A stretch of 64,000 bases of DNA from CAYVTD01 sp964454445 (GTDB lineage Bacteria; Bacteroidota; Ignavibacteria; Kapaibacteriales; UBA2268), in contig CAYVTD010000002.1 of assembly GCA_964454445.1 (NCBI GenBank), forward strand, positions 1 to 64,000, in the 5' to 3' direction. Each line of letters begins with the position of its first letter. Within the stretch, counting starts at the first letter, position 1. Under the pieces are notes generated by a model. The model saw nothing but the letters and a program-made list of their open reading frames with translations. It did no database searches and was not told the origin of the DNA. The translations under genes were made by a program, and so were the position numbers. Positions 33,944 to 44,349 of this stretch are shown one piece after another.

Positions 33944-34978
33944 ATGACGAAAGACATCAAAAGTATTTTAGTTATCCGATTAAGTTCAATGGGCGATGTG
34001 ATTTTAACATCTGCTTTGTTAAGAATGCTTAACGAACAGCTCCCAGAAACCGCTATCGACTTTCTTGTTTCCGAACCCTTTGCTGAGATTCTTGATCACA
34101 ATCCTCGTGTCGATTTTTTGCTTAAATACGATAAGTCAACAAATTTTAAAGAAATATCTAAGCGTAAATCTGAGCAGCTTTCATTTAGTTCAGCAAGTGA
34201 AACTGACGGGAAGTATGATGTTATCATCGACTTGCAAAACAATCTGCGTTCCAGGTATTACTGCAAGGGAATAGGAAGAGAGATTTTTTCTGTTAATAAA
34301 CATCGATTAAATAAATTATCTTTGGTCTATCGCAAAAAGCCGATAATAAGAAAGCTTTTACCTATACCGGAAGTATATCTTGAGACAATCAAAGAACTTG
34401 GCATTATTGACGATAAAAAACCACTCGAATTGTGGTTGCCCGGAGAAGCTGAATTGGGCTATTATCCGCCTGTAAGAAAGAAATTTAATGAAGAAAACAA
34501 GCGAATAGCAATCGCACCAGGGGCTGCCCATTTTACTAAACGTTGGCAAGTCGAAAAGTACTTAGATCTTATTGAAAGATTGCATGATGATTATGGTGCA
34601 GAGATTTTTTTGATAGGCGGCAAAGCTGATGTTGAAACCACTAACTTCGTTCTTAATAATTCAAAAATTACTATTGAAGATTTTAGCGGCTCAACTTCAA
34701 TAATAGAAACAGCAAAGATTGTTGATCAATGTTCATTACTGATTACAAACGACACAGGCGTTATGCACATTGCAGCAGCTCGTCAAACACCTGTTATAGC
34801 TATTTTTGGTTCATCGGTTCGCGATTTCGGTTTTGCTCCTTATCGTGTCCCATCTGTAATAGTCGAAAAGGAAGTAAGTTGCCGACCTTGCTCGCATATT
34901 GGAAGAGAAAAATGTCCGAAAAAGCATTTTAAGTGTATGAAAAATATATTAGTTGAAGATATTTTAAAACATTTTTAG
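33944..34978 (+). CDS. Glycosyltransferase family 9 (heptosyltransferase-like)
   Basis: A 344-residue GT9 enzyme. It starts with ILVIRLSSMGDVILTSALLR, the typical N-terminal Rossmann segment. The nucleotide-sugar-binding half has IAIAPGAAHFTKRWQVEKYL and TNDTGVMHIAAARQTPVIAIFGSS (in two parts). The C-terminus has a Cys cluster (CRPCSHIGREKCPKK, then FKC) common in this family. It likely adds heptose or a related sugar to the lipopolysaccharide core at the inner membrane. Together with LptD this indicates that LPS is made. Confidence 0.92.
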   Translation: MTKDIKSILVIRLSSMGDVILTSALLRMLNEQLPETAIDFLVSEPFAEILDHNPRVDFLLKYDKSTNFKEISKRKSEQLSFSSASETDGKYDVIIDLQNNLRSRYYCKGIGREIFSVNKHRLNKLSLVYRKKPIIRKLLPIPEVYLETIKELGIIDDKKPLELWLPGEAELGYYPPVRKKFNEENKRIAIAPGAAHFTKRWQVEKYLDLIERLHDDYGAEIFLIGGKADVETTNFVLNNSKITIEDFSGSTSIIETAKIVDQCSLLITNDTGVMHIAAARQTPVIAIFGSSVRDFGFAPYRVPSVIVEKEVSCRPCSHIGREKCPKKHFKCMKNILVEDILKHF

Positions 34979-35105
34979 CTATATAGTTAGAATAACGTAT
35001 TTGGGGTTGCTTCAAATTGTTAAATTACTGTTTCGTTAATAAGATATAATTTAAAAAAAGTACTGACTTTAGTAAAAATAACATTAACAAGGACAAGAAG
35101 AACTT

Positions 35106-35819
35106 ATGGACGAAGTTAATATACTTTTTGCAGTCGATGCCGAGCATTTGTTAATAAATGGGGAAAGCTCGGAAGCCATACTCCTTTTAAAAAATGGATT
35201 GCGAAAATATCCAGAATATACTGCAGCCTATTGTCTTCTCGCGAAAGCTTACGATGAAGTGGGAGAAACCGAAACTGCCCTTGAAACAGTGAAAATAGCA
35301 CTTGAAAGATTTCCTAATACTCAGTCATTAATTGGAATTAAGTCATATCTTGAAGAAAAGCAAGTCGAGGAGACCTATTTATTTATAAACTATAATGATT
35401 TTAACTATAAACCTGATTCATCACGCCCATATAACTCAACCAAACCGGACTTAATTCCAGGATTAGATTTCATTTCGCAAGCTTTTGATACTATTAACGT
35501 TCAAGCGAATAGTCAAAGTTATGAAAATCATAGTATTACAGAAGATATTCTGAATAACATGGACGACAAGGCACGCGAAATAGCTGAGTTATCCAAAAAT
35601 CTTTCTTTTCATATTCAGATTAAAGAAAAGGAAAAGGTTAGCGGAAATTCTGACGATACTGTCGATGATCCAGATATTGCTACTGAAACTATGGCTATTT
35701 TATTTGAACAGCAGGGGGCTTATGCTCAAGCAATAAAAGTTTATGAGCAACTTATTGAGCTTAAACCGGAAAATTCTGAAAATTATTATGAAAAAATTGA
35801 ATATCTGAATTTGTTATAG
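35106..35819 (+). CDS. TPR-repeat protein
   Basis: A 237-residue protein with TPR units at both ends: about residues 5-80 (AAYCLLAKAYDEVGETETAL, then VKIALERFPN) and about 195-235 (ILFEQQGAYAQAIKVYEQLI). The middle is a low-complexity acidic and polar linker. There is no signal peptide. TPRs mediate protein-protein contacts; the partner is unknown. It is convergent with the TonB-dependent receptor gene. Confidence 0.8.
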   Translation: MDEVNILFAVDAEHLLINGESSEAILLLKNGLRKYPEYTAAYCLLAKAYDEVGETETALETVKIALERFPNTQSLIGIKSYLEEKQVEETYLFINYNDFNYKPDSSRPYNSTKPDLIPGLDFISQAFDTINVQANSQSYENHSITEDILNNMDDKAREIAELSKNLSFHIQIKEKEKVSGNSDDTVDDPDIATETMAILFEQQGAYAQAIKVYEQLIELKPENSENYYEKIEYLNLL

Positions 35820-35874
35820 TAATCAGAATATATTTAACAGCTCGAGATATAGTAATAAGCCACCATTAAAATTC

Positions 35875-38301
35875 TTAAAGTCCGAATTCCAAGCCGAAGA
35901 AGTAGTTACGCTCTGCTGCAGGGAAGAATTCTCTGCCTTCAGCACCTGCTGCATACAAACTATTTAAAATATTATTGACTTGCGCTATTAACTTAATATT
36001 TTGGAATGAAATGATGTCTTTAAACGTATAAGATACAGTTGCTGAGAAATCCGAGTACGCATCTAAAGTATTATCAGCATAATAACCCTTTAAATCCTTT
36101 AATAAAAACTGTTTAATTCTGTCATCTTTCTGTAATAAATCACCGAAATTATCTGTCTTAAACGAGCCGACAAATTTGCTTATAAGATTAACAAATAACC
36201 CACCTTTATAATACTCTAAAACAAGATTTCCCATAGTTGAAGGAAAACCTGCAATATCATTGTTTTTCAATGAAATACTCTCGCCGCTGAAGGTTTGAAA
36301 GTTATATTCAATTATTCTATTTCTACTAAACGTAGCATTTGCATTAATTGATAGTTTTCCTGCATTATTATCAAATAAAATAGCAGAGGCATTTAGTTCA
36401 ATACCAAAATGTCTTGTTCGCGGAGCATTTCCATCAATTGGATTACCCCAAATATCTGTTTGTCCACTTTTGACAAGTTCTTCAAAGTATTCCATCCAAT
36501 AGGCGTTTATATTGAAATAAAGATTATCTGTTCGATAATTCAATCCTAATTCAAAATCGAGCATCGACTCGGGAACAGTGAGAGGTTTGGAAAAGTCATA
36601 AACAGCTTCATTATTGCCATTTAACGAGCTTTTGAATTGAGGGAGAGCCCCAAACCAGGCATCTTCTGCAGCAAAAAGATTTCGCATTCGTGGTTCACGA
36701 CTTGTGTAAGCGACAGACGAGTAAATACTAGTGTTTTCATTATAATTATAAGTAGCGCCAATTCTTGGATTAAAAAATAAATAATTTACATCAAATAATT
36801 GGTTATCGTTAGAATTATTATTCTTCATTCTATTAAAAATTAAATAATCATTTCCTTTTTTCAAATTGTCCATAATATATTGTTTATAAACGAGTTGGGC
36901 ATCGGCACTTAAGATAAGCTTTTCGCTTGCAAAATATCTTTCACCTGCAAAAATTGAGAAATTATTCACAGCAGTTTTACTACTATAAATTTCAAAATCG
37001 GGGTCGAAAGCTTCGGGATAACGTTCTGAAAAGGGAATTTGTCCCCATTTGTGTGATTTATGTAGGCGCATTTCAAGCCCGAGAGTAAGTTCACCATTAG
37101 AATGCGAAAAAATGAGCCTTGGAATCCATCCTCCTTGCTTGTTGCTAACATTTCCTTGCACTATTGGATAAATAAATGAATTATTCTCATCGAAAGCGAA
37201 ATCATTCGATAGCCAATCGGCAAGAGTGCCACGATAAAAATTGTTTTCATCGTCATAATAAGCAGCAGCCCATGAGCAATCGTAATTGTAATAACCGTCG
37301 CCTGTATAATAAAACAGTGAAGATTTCAATCTAAGTTTATCGCTTATTTTCCAATCGGTTAATAGCTCATAATGAGGCTGTGAAAACTCTTCCGTTTCTT
37401 GCTTTCGAGCAGGCGAATACCATACAACTTCCTTTCCGTCTTCTCCATAAAGCCAGTCATTTGGGTTTGTTCGGCGAAGCTTCTTATCTTTAATATAACT
37501 TTTCGGTAAACCGACATAAGCGAGACCATCGGCAATAGGACCGCCAAAGACATTTAATTGAGCAGAAAAATCATCTCGAAACATCGAAGCACTTAGGAAA
37601 TAACTTTGCATTTCTGCAAAGGCATTGTCGCGATATCCTTTTGAATTTATAGAAGAAAGCCTTCCATAAACGGCAAAATCACCTATAAGTCCTGAGGAAA
37701 TCTCGATCGAAGTTTTGTCGGAAATACGTTGAACAACATTGTTACTGCCGTATTCTTGCAAACCAAAGCCAGAAAACAGTTTGACACCTTTTTCGCGAAT
37801 GTAATTAGAAGTTGTTAGGTTAATACTTCCTCCGATTGCAGCCGCTCCATAGTTCATAATACCGGCGCCGCGTTGCACTTGTATATTATCTAAAGAAGCG
37901 GTAATATCTGGAAAATTAATCCAATAGAGCTGATGGTCTTCTGGTTCGTTTTGCGGTATGCCATTGAGTAGGACAGAGATACGCCTCTGGTCGAAGCCAC
38001 GCATTGTCAAAATCGAATAGCCGATGGCATTCCCATTTTGCGAATAAGAAAGCACAGAAGGAAGGATAGAAATTGTTTGAGGCAAGTCGGCGGTAGTGTA
38101 TGTTTCCTGGATTTGAGATTGAGTTATTTCAGAATAGGGAATAGGATGGAGACGTTCTTCTGCCCGAGCGGCAGAAATGGTTACCCCGGGTACGCGATAG
38201 ATTTTTGAAGTATCTGGCTCGATTGTCGATACTGTTTCAGAACGCAATAAGCTGTGAGTTATTAAAAACACAGCGAATATTGAGGTAAGTAGCTGATTCA
38301 T
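35875..38301 (-). CDS. TonB-dependent outer-membrane receptor, probably for thiamine
   Basis: An 808-residue receptor. ATG 38301 gives a signal peptide (MNQLLTSIFAVFLITHSLL); an in-frame ATG at 38328 is less likely. The TonB plug domain is at about residues 40-160 (LTMRGFDQRRISVLLNGIPQ, QVQRGAGIMNYGAAAIGGSI). A 22-strand-type barrel follows, ending GLEFGL. A TPP riboswitch in its leader (38404-38487) ties expression to thiamine status, so the cargo is probably thiamine or a precursor. That assignment comes from the riboswitch; specificity cannot be read from the protein. Confidence 0.9.
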   Translation of the reverse strand: MNQLLTSIFAVFLITHSLLRSETVSTIEPDTSKIYRVPGVTISAARAEERLHPIPYSEITQSQIQETYTTADLPQTISILPSVLSYSQNGNAIGYSILTMRGFDQRRISVLLNGIPQNEPEDHQLYWINFPDITASLDNIQVQRGAGIMNYGAAAIGGSINLTTSNYIREKGVKLFSGFGLQEYGSNNVVQRISDKTSIEISSGLIGDFAVYGRLSSINSKGYRDNAFAEMQSYFLSASMFRDDFSAQLNVFGGPIADGLAYVGLPKSYIKDKKLRRTNPNDWLYGEDGKEVVWYSPARKQETEEFSQPHYELLTDWKISDKLRLKSSLFYYTGDGYYNYDCSWAAAYYDDENNFYRGTLADWLSNDFAFDENNSFIYPIVQGNVSNKQGGWIPRLIFSHSNGELTLGLEMRLHKSHKWGQIPFSERYPEAFDPDFEIYSSKTAVNNFSIFAGERYFASEKLILSADAQLVYKQYIMDNLKKGNDYLIFNRMKNNNSNDNQLFDVNYLFFNPRIGATYNYNENTSIYSSVAYTSREPRMRNLFAAEDAWFGALPQFKSSLNGNNEAVYDFSKPLTVPESMLDFELGLNYRTDNLYFNINAYWMEYFEELVKSGQTDIWGNPIDGNAPRTRHFGIELNASAILFDNNAGKLSINANATFSRNRIIEYNFQTFSGESISLKNNDIAGFPSTMGNLVLEYYKGGLFVNLISKFVGSFKTDNFGDLLQKDDRIKQFLLKDLKGYYADNTLDAYSDFSATVSYTFKDIISFQNIKLIAQVNNILNSLYAAGAEGREFFPAAERNYFFGLEFGL

Positions 38302-38403
38302 AATACATCTTTCGGAAAAATTTAACATAAAAATTAAATCTAACCGTAGAAGTTGCCAATTGTTGTTATACTGAGATATGTTTTCGGAGAAGTATTAGGC
38401 TTC

Positions 38404-38487
38404 CCGTTTCCCTACGCCGGTATTATCCGGATCAGGTAATTAGAGTGTCGTCTCAGCCGCCCTCCTTGGAGCAAGCACCTCTAACGG
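38404..38487 (-). promoter_or_regulatory. TPP (thi-box) riboswitch
   Basis: On the minus strand the conserved core is complete: GGCTGAGA in the pyrimidine-sensor arm, ACCTGATCCGGATAATACCG in the pyrophosphate-sensor arm, then GCGTAGGGAA. The closing P1 helix pairs CCGTT (5' side, 38483-38487) with AACGG (38404-38408). It ends about 100 bases before the receptor start codon. No clear terminator follows, so control is probably at translation initiation, but I cannot show the sequestering helix. Confidence 0.93.
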
Positions 38488-38622
38488 ATTATTTTTTATA
38501 ATTCAAAAATACTAAAAATAATTTAAATTAAAAAATATTTGAAAATTCTTTTCAATTTTGTAACTTTAGTTTATCTTATTTGTATATAAAGATTATTATT
38601 GTTGCAAATTCTGGAAAATATT

Positions 38623-41595
38623 ATGAGAATATTTATATACATGTTTCTATTTTGCTCTATTTTTTTTATTTTGTTTACGCCTTCATCATTAAAATCAGAA
38701 ACTGGTTCAGTTGTGCCGGGTAAAATCATTGTCAAATTTAAAAAAGATTCTCCCCTTGCCAAAAAATGGCTTGATTCTGATAGAAAAGGAGCTTTTCCTG
38801 AATTTGAAAAAATTTTAGGTAGCCATTCATCAAGAGCATACATATCTGATAATCTAATAACTGCCCTGCAAAAAAAGCAAATGCGAAATTCCATTTTATC
38901 AAGTGTTAATAAGGCTGGATCACTGTCGAGGATATGCGTAATAGAGTTTTCGCAGAATATTTCGCCCATTCTGGCTGCAAAAAAGCTTGAAATGCTGAAT
39001 GATATTGAGTATGCCGAACCAATCTATCATCGTTACTTGTGTTGGATACCCAACGATACTGATATTGGATATCAATATTACTTAAAAAATATTATGGCTT
39101 TCGATGCCTGGGATGAAATTGACAGCGACAGCACGGTTATTATTGGTATTGTTGATACGGGTGTTTTTTACGAACATTCTGATTTAGCTAATAATATTTA
39201 TGTCAATTCGGGCGAAAGTGGATTGGACGACGAAGGAAATGATAAAAGCAGTAATGGAATTGACGACGATGATAATGGCTTTGTTGATGATTGGCGGGGC
39301 TGGGATTTTGTTAGCTCTAATACTATTGGTTATGATAATGATCCAAGACCTGGCAATCCACACGGAACTCACGTTTCAGGTATTGCAGCGGGGGTGGCTA
39401 ACAATAATAATGGTATAGCTGGCACTGCACCAATGGCAAAAATCCTACCTGTAAAGATTGGCGCCGACCATCCCTGGACTACGAGTGTGGAACGTGGTTT
39501 TGAAGGGATTTTGTATGCTGCAATATCTGGAGCCGGTGTTATTAATTGTTCTTGGGGAGGATCGGATAAATCACGAGCCGAGCAAGAGGTGATAGATCAG
39601 TGTGTTGCTCTTGGTTCGGTTGTTGTAGCGGCGGCTGGAAATAACAATAAAAAAGGGAGATTTTATCCCGCTTCTTATGATGGAGTAATGTCTGTTGCAG
39701 CTGTTGGAGAAGATGATGTGCGAGCTCCTTTTTCAAATTATGATACACGTATTGATGTTTCTGCGCCAGGACGCAAGATTTATTCGACGATTCCGCCCTA
39801 TAATAGATATAGTTACGATACGACTTATGCTGAAGATTCGACGATAGTCAAAATTGATACAATAACAACCATTGTTGCTTACGATTCTTGGGATGGGACT
39901 TCAATGGCTTCGCCGGTTGCCGCCGGAGTTGTTGCATTGACAAAAAAGAAATTTCCAGATTATACTCCATTACAAATCATTGAGCAGGTCAAGCAAGGTT
40001 GCGACAACATTGATTCTTTAAATAAGTTTTATGTTGGCAATCTCGGCAGGGGGAGGGTCAATGCTTTGAAAGCCCTGACTAATACAAATGCAAGGGCTTG
40101 TATTATTAAAAATGTAAGGGTATATGACGAAAATTCTGATGGTGATTATGATAATAATGAAGAGATTCAGATTGAAATGGATTTTTTGAATGTGCTAGCA
40201 CCATTGCACAATGCATCGATTACGGTTTCTTGTATTGATCCGGTTTTAAGCAACAGACCTCAGTTTGCAAACAATACATCAATTCTTGGTAATATGATAA
40301 CTAATCAGCAAGTTTCTGCTCCAGATAAAATTATCTTTACTGTACCTGAACTGTTACCATATAATTGTGTACTTGATTTTGAGGTTGCCATAGCCGATGC
40401 AGATGGCGAAGTTAATAAAGAGTATTTTACTTTGACTTTTGCTCCATCATACAGGACAATGCGTTCAAATAACATAAGTATTACAGTCAATAGCTCTGGA
40501 AATTTCGCCTTTAATGATTATTCGAGCAATAATCAAGGAGAAGGTTTTTCTTATAAGAAAGGGGAAAATCTATTATTCGAAGGGGCTTTTATGGCTGGAA
40601 TTTCAAGCTCCAAGGTTTCGAATGTTGCTCGTGCGGATGAGCAGAGCAAACAAGACAAATCTTTTAAATTCAACAATATTTTAGAATTGATGAAACCAGG
40701 CAAAATTGCAGCCGAAGAGGCAAATGCAAATTTCTTTTCCATTTCAGAAGAAAATAACATTCCTCTTGAAGTGAAGCAAACGGTTTACCAATTTGATGAG
40801 CCAGACAGAGAAGATTTCATCATTACGGTTTATGATATTGTCAATACTGGAACTATCAAATATGACTCACTATTTACAGGATTGTTTTTTGATTGGGATA
40901 TTGGTCCTGAAGTTACTGATAATATATGTGAGTGGCAGTATTCCGATGCATTTGGAGTTGTTAGAAATACAGCCAGAGACACAGTACCGATGGTAGGAGT
41001 AAAACTCCTTTCATCACAGGACAAAAACTTTTTTGCTATGAACAATAACTCAACAGAAGAAGGCAATCCCGGTTGCTATGATGGCTTTACTTTAGCTGAG
41101 AAATGGCTAACTATGTCTTCGGGCATATTAAGAGACAGGTCGGACACAACGGACGTTTCAATGATTATCTCAGCAGGACCGATCGATTTATTGCCAGGCG
41201 ATACTGCACGGGTATGCTTCTCTATTTTTGCGGGGAATTCGCTCGATAAATTAAAAACAACTGCCGAAAAATCATATCAAACTGCTTTAGATTTGGATTT
41301 AAACGATGAACTTTCAAAAATTCCGCGAAAAGTAAAGCTATATCTGAATCTTAGTCCTAATCCATCGAAAAGTGGAATAAAAGTTAAGTTCGGTTTCCAT
41401 CAGAGAAACACTGTTTCGTTTAGTATTTATGATTATCTTGGCAGAAAAATAGAAGATTTGTTGAATAACCGGACATACAGTCCTGGTGTATATGACCTAA
41501 TGATTAATATAGATCTTTTAAGTCAAGGATTTTATCTTTTAAGGATGGAAACTGCCAATGGTTCGCTTACAAAACCATTTGCAGTGATGAGATAA
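38623..41595 (+). CDS. Secreted subtilisin-like serine protease with T9SS sorting domain
   Basis: A 990-residue S8-family protease. ATG 38623 gives a signal peptide (MRIFIYMFLFCSIFFILFTP). A propeptide-like region is followed by the catalytic domain: Asp in IIGIVDTGV (about 176), His in GTHVSGIAAG (about 249), oxyanion Asn in INCSWGG and Ser in GTSMASPVAAG (about 427). An Asp-rich loop (GIDDDDNGFVDDWRGWDF) probably binds calcium. The last 80 residues are a type A T9SS sorting domain (LSPNPSKSGIKVKFGF ... GFYLLRMETANG). It would be exported by Sec, then across the outer membrane by the type IX system. Confidence 0.93.
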   Translation: MRIFIYMFLFCSIFFILFTPSSLKSETGSVVPGKIIVKFKKDSPLAKKWLDSDRKGAFPEFEKILGSHSSRAYISDNLITALQKKQMRNSILSSVNKAGSLSRICVIEFSQNISPILAAKKLEMLNDIEYAEPIYHRYLCWIPNDTDIGYQYYLKNIMAFDAWDEIDSDSTVIIGIVDTGVFYEHSDLANNIYVNSGESGLDDEGNDKSSNGIDDDDNGFVDDWRGWDFVSSNTIGYDNDPRPGNPHGTHVSGIAAGVANNNNGIAGTAPMAKILPVKIGADHPWTTSVERGFEGILYAAISGAGVINCSWGGSDKSRAEQEVIDQCVALGSVVVAAAGNNNKKGRFYPASYDGVMSVAAVGEDDVRAPFSNYDTRIDVSAPGRKIYSTIPPYNRYSYDTTYAEDSTIVKIDTITTIVAYDSWDGTSMASPVAAGVVALTKKKFPDYTPLQIIEQVKQGCDNIDSLNKFYVGNLGRGRVNALKALTNTNARACIIKNVRVYDENSDGDYDNNEEIQIEMDFLNVLAPLHNASITVSCIDPVLSNRPQFANNTSILGNMITNQQVSAPDKIIFTVPELLPYNCVLDFEVAIADADGEVNKEYFTLTFAPSYRTMRSNNISITVNSSGNFAFNDYSSNNQGEGFSYKKGENLLFEGAFMAGISSSKVSNVARADEQSKQDKSFKFNNILELMKPGKIAAEEANANFFSISEENNIPLEVKQTVYQFDEPDREDFIITVYDIVNTGTIKYDSLFTGLFFDWDIGPEVTDNICEWQYSDAFGVVRNTARDTVPMVGVKLLSSQDKNFFAMNNNSTEEGNPGCYDGFTLAEKWLTMSSGILRDRSDTTDVSMIISAGPIDLLPGDTARVCFSIFAGNSLDKLKTTAEKSYQTALDLDLNDELSKIPRKVKLYLNLSPNPSKSGIKVKFGFHQRNTVSFSIYDYLGRKIEDLLNNRTYSPGVYDLMINIDLLSQGFYLLRMETANGSLTKPFAVMR

Positions 41596-41598
41596 TTA

Positions 41599-44337
41599 CT
41601 AATAAATAGGTCCGCTTTGCTTTTCGAGCTTCAAGTCTTGTAACATCGACGCTTTAATGCCGAAATGCAATCTGAAGCCCGCACTCGGACCGACTGGATA
41701 CCAGGCGAAATTGAGCATCCAACAATGCAGATCTTTTGTAATATTTATGCTTGGAGCAATTAGCTGTTGATTAATAAAATCATATTGGGCATTGCCAGTT
41801 AGAATAAGAGTGGGGGTGATGTTGAAGGAAAAGGAAGTATTAACACTTATTGTCCGGGAAATTTGGCGTTTGTATGGCTCGCGATATTGGAAGTTTAACC
41901 CAAGAGATAATCGCCAAGGGATGTTAATTGGCGAAAATCCTGGAGTGTGGTCACCAAAAAAGTCAGTTTGCGATTCTTCATATTCCATTCTTTGGTGGAA
42001 ACGCTCGCCTAAGCCAACATTTTTTTCAGATTCAGCCATTGCCTCTTGCCCATAGCTTGGGTCAAATTTTATGCCTTCAGAAGAAAACTCAGTCGATAAT
42101 TGCATACTAATATTTGTCAATCGCATCAAACCAGAGCCGTTTTCAAGCATCAATTTATCTATTCTTCGATAGCTAGTTTTTTCGCAATTACCCGAAATAC
42201 ATTGCTTTTGCTCATCATACAAAGAGAAGTTTGAATTGATATTGAGCGAAACTATCTTCAAGGCAGGGCTGCGAAAAGACATAGAAATATCACTAAACTT
42301 AAAAGAATCCGCTGCGAAATTGACCGAACCGCGAATATCCCAGCGCAACATATCTACATTTAAATCAGGTAAAGTGTCCCCCTGAAAAATTTTTGCCTCG
42401 AAGCTATTGAGGAGGGAATAGGACATTGATAAAGCTTTTTGATAGGGAGCATGGCTGCCAACGTCTTTTTCGAAGCGGGAATATACGATTTTGCGATTTG
42501 ATTGTGTATTGAAGTAAGAGCCATAAAATTGGCCGAATGGAGGAGTGTATGCAAAGGAAATTTGAGGTTGTAGAGTATGTCTTGCCGCTTTTATCCCGAA
42601 CAAATTTGGTTGAATAACACCATAAAGACGCGTTGAAACACTTAGACCAAGACTATACCACCATTCTGTGAAAAAACCATGTTCATAACTATCGCTAATG
42701 CTTGAATCTACCGTATTATAAGTTCTGTCTAATTTCCTGAAAAAATTCCTTGCATTTAAGGAAATAGAGGGAGAAATAGTGAAATAACCTGCTTTTGGTG
42801 AGATGGAAATCCTGGGACTATGGTCAATGGAAGAATAATAATTATGGACCATACTTGTATCGATGTAAGACGAATCACTATTTACACTAATCATTGATGT
42901 TTTTACCAGATCTTCGGCATAATAATTCAATCTGCTTGTATTGGAAAACGAAAGATCCCTAATCCAATCGGGTACATCTCCCCGTTTAAATAATCCTTTT
43001 AATGGAGTTAAGTTGGGCAGTTGATAAGAAATGCTTGGGGTTTGCCTGACTTCGTTGCTAATAATGTTTTGATCGCGGTTGTAGGCTAATGAGAGCATAT
43101 CGCCGGTTGTTAATACATTGTTGTTTGTATAAGAAGCGTTTGATGTAATATTTTGTGTCAATCTATCCCGCAAACTATTGGAGGTTTTACGATTGTAATC
43201 CTGCGAGGAAAAACTCATATTGGCTGTAATTCGCGAATCCGGGTCAATAGTCTGGTTGTGTGTTAAACCAAAACTCCAATTGCTTGTATATTTGTCGTCA
43301 GGATCGAATCTTGTTTTGCCAAAACTGAGATTCAAGCCACCACTAAAAGAGTTTCTGAGCGCCCATCTGGTTGAGTTTTTAAGGTTGAAGCCACCTTTAG
43401 AATATAAATCAGCAGTAAATTTCGTATCATAATAATCGCTCAAGGCAAGGAAAACACCCATATTTTCGAAAGTTACGCCTCTTGTAGCAGAAAAGAAAAA
43501 ATTCGGAATGATGATGCCTGACTGTCTGCCTCCTTGATTTGGGAAAAATAAGCCAAACGGCAATATAAACAAAGGTACATCTTCGACATAAAAAATTAAT
43601 GGATCGAGAAAAACGCGGTCGTTGGCAATGATTTTCATCTCGCTAGAGCCAAAATAATAGTGCGGGTGAGGATTGTCGCAAGTAGTATAAAAGCCATCTT
43701 TGACAAAAAGCTCTTTTTCTGAGATTTTCTTTATTTTTTTCCCGAAATAAAATCCTTCGCCAACTTCTGTTTCGCCTAAAGATATAGTGCCTTGCTGTCG
43801 CTTGAAATTGTAATTGATAACTTTCCCGAAAAAAATATCGCCTTTATCGTTGAATTTCGGATAGCCAACAATTTTTCCAGATGTATCTTGCTCGCCTTGC
43901 GATTTCAACATAGATTCTTTGAAAGAAATCTCAATTACTTCGCTTTCGAGAGATTGTTTTTTATAGTCTAATTTTGCCTGTCCACGAAGCCGCATCGTTT
44001 TGTTTGCAACTTTGAAAAGGACAGTGTCTTTGGCATAATAATAAACAGTAGAATCGAAACCACTTGACTTGGGTTTGCTTTTCAGACTGTCAATAGAAAT
44101 AGTTTTGCTTGAATTATTTTCTAAATATTTTGAAGTATCATTTGTAAAAGTAGATGTAGAGGCTGATTGTGTGGTTTCATCTGTTTTTGCAATTATGTTT
44201 AAGGTAGAAAACACACCAATAAGGGCAATAATAAGGGCGAATCTTGCTAATTTTATTAAAAAAGGAAGGATATTGATTGGTTTCAATTCTTTGGCTGATA
44301 GTTTTTTATGTAAGTAGTTTTTAAAATGTTTACCCAT
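41599..44337 (-). CDS. lptD: LPS-assembly protein LptD-like
   Basis: A 912-residue outer-membrane protein. After an N-terminal hydrophobic segment (about residues 32-50) comes the OstA/LptA-like jellyroll (KTMRLRGQAKLDYKKQSLES, about 95-230). It leads into the LptD barrel entry typical of the family (PLFILPFGLFFPNQGGRQSG, about 255-280) and a long strand-rich barrel. LptD inserts lipopolysaccharide into the outer leaflet with LptE. It is probably essential. The next gene upstream on the same strand ends 12 bases before it, so the two likely form an operon. It is convergent with the protease gene, 3 bases away. Confidence 0.88.
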   Translation of the reverse strand: MGKHFKNYLHKKLSAKELKPINILPFLIKLARFALIIALIGVFSTLNIIAKTDETTQSASTSTFTNDTSKYLENNSSKTISIDSLKSKPKSSGFDSTVYYYAKDTVLFKVANKTMRLRGQAKLDYKKQSLESEVIEISFKESMLKSQGEQDTSGKIVGYPKFNDKGDIFFGKVINYNFKRQQGTISLGETEVGEGFYFGKKIKKISEKELFVKDGFYTTCDNPHPHYYFGSSEMKIIANDRVFLDPLIFYVEDVPLFILPFGLFFPNQGGRQSGIIIPNFFFSATRGVTFENMGVFLALSDYYDTKFTADLYSKGGFNLKNSTRWALRNSFSGGLNLSFGKTRFDPDDKYTSNWSFGLTHNQTIDPDSRITANMSFSSQDYNRKTSNSLRDRLTQNITSNASYTNNNVLTTGDMLSLAYNRDQNIISNEVRQTPSISYQLPNLTPLKGLFKRGDVPDWIRDLSFSNTSRLNYYAEDLVKTSMISVNSDSSYIDTSMVHNYYSSIDHSPRISISPKAGYFTISPSISLNARNFFRKLDRTYNTVDSSISDSYEHGFFTEWWYSLGLSVSTRLYGVIQPNLFGIKAARHTLQPQISFAYTPPFGQFYGSYFNTQSNRKIVYSRFEKDVGSHAPYQKALSMSYSLLNSFEAKIFQGDTLPDLNVDMLRWDIRGSVNFAADSFKFSDISMSFRSPALKIVSLNINSNFSLYDEQKQCISGNCEKTSYRRIDKLMLENGSGLMRLTNISMQLSTEFSSEGIKFDPSYGQEAMAESEKNVGLGERFHQRMEYEESQTDFFGDHTPGFSPINIPWRLSLGLNFQYREPYKRQISRTISVNTSFSFNITPTLILTGNAQYDFINQQLIAPSINITKDLHCWMLNFAWYPVGPSAGFRLHFGIKASMLQDLKLEKQSGPIY

Positions 44338-44349
44338 AACAAATAACTT

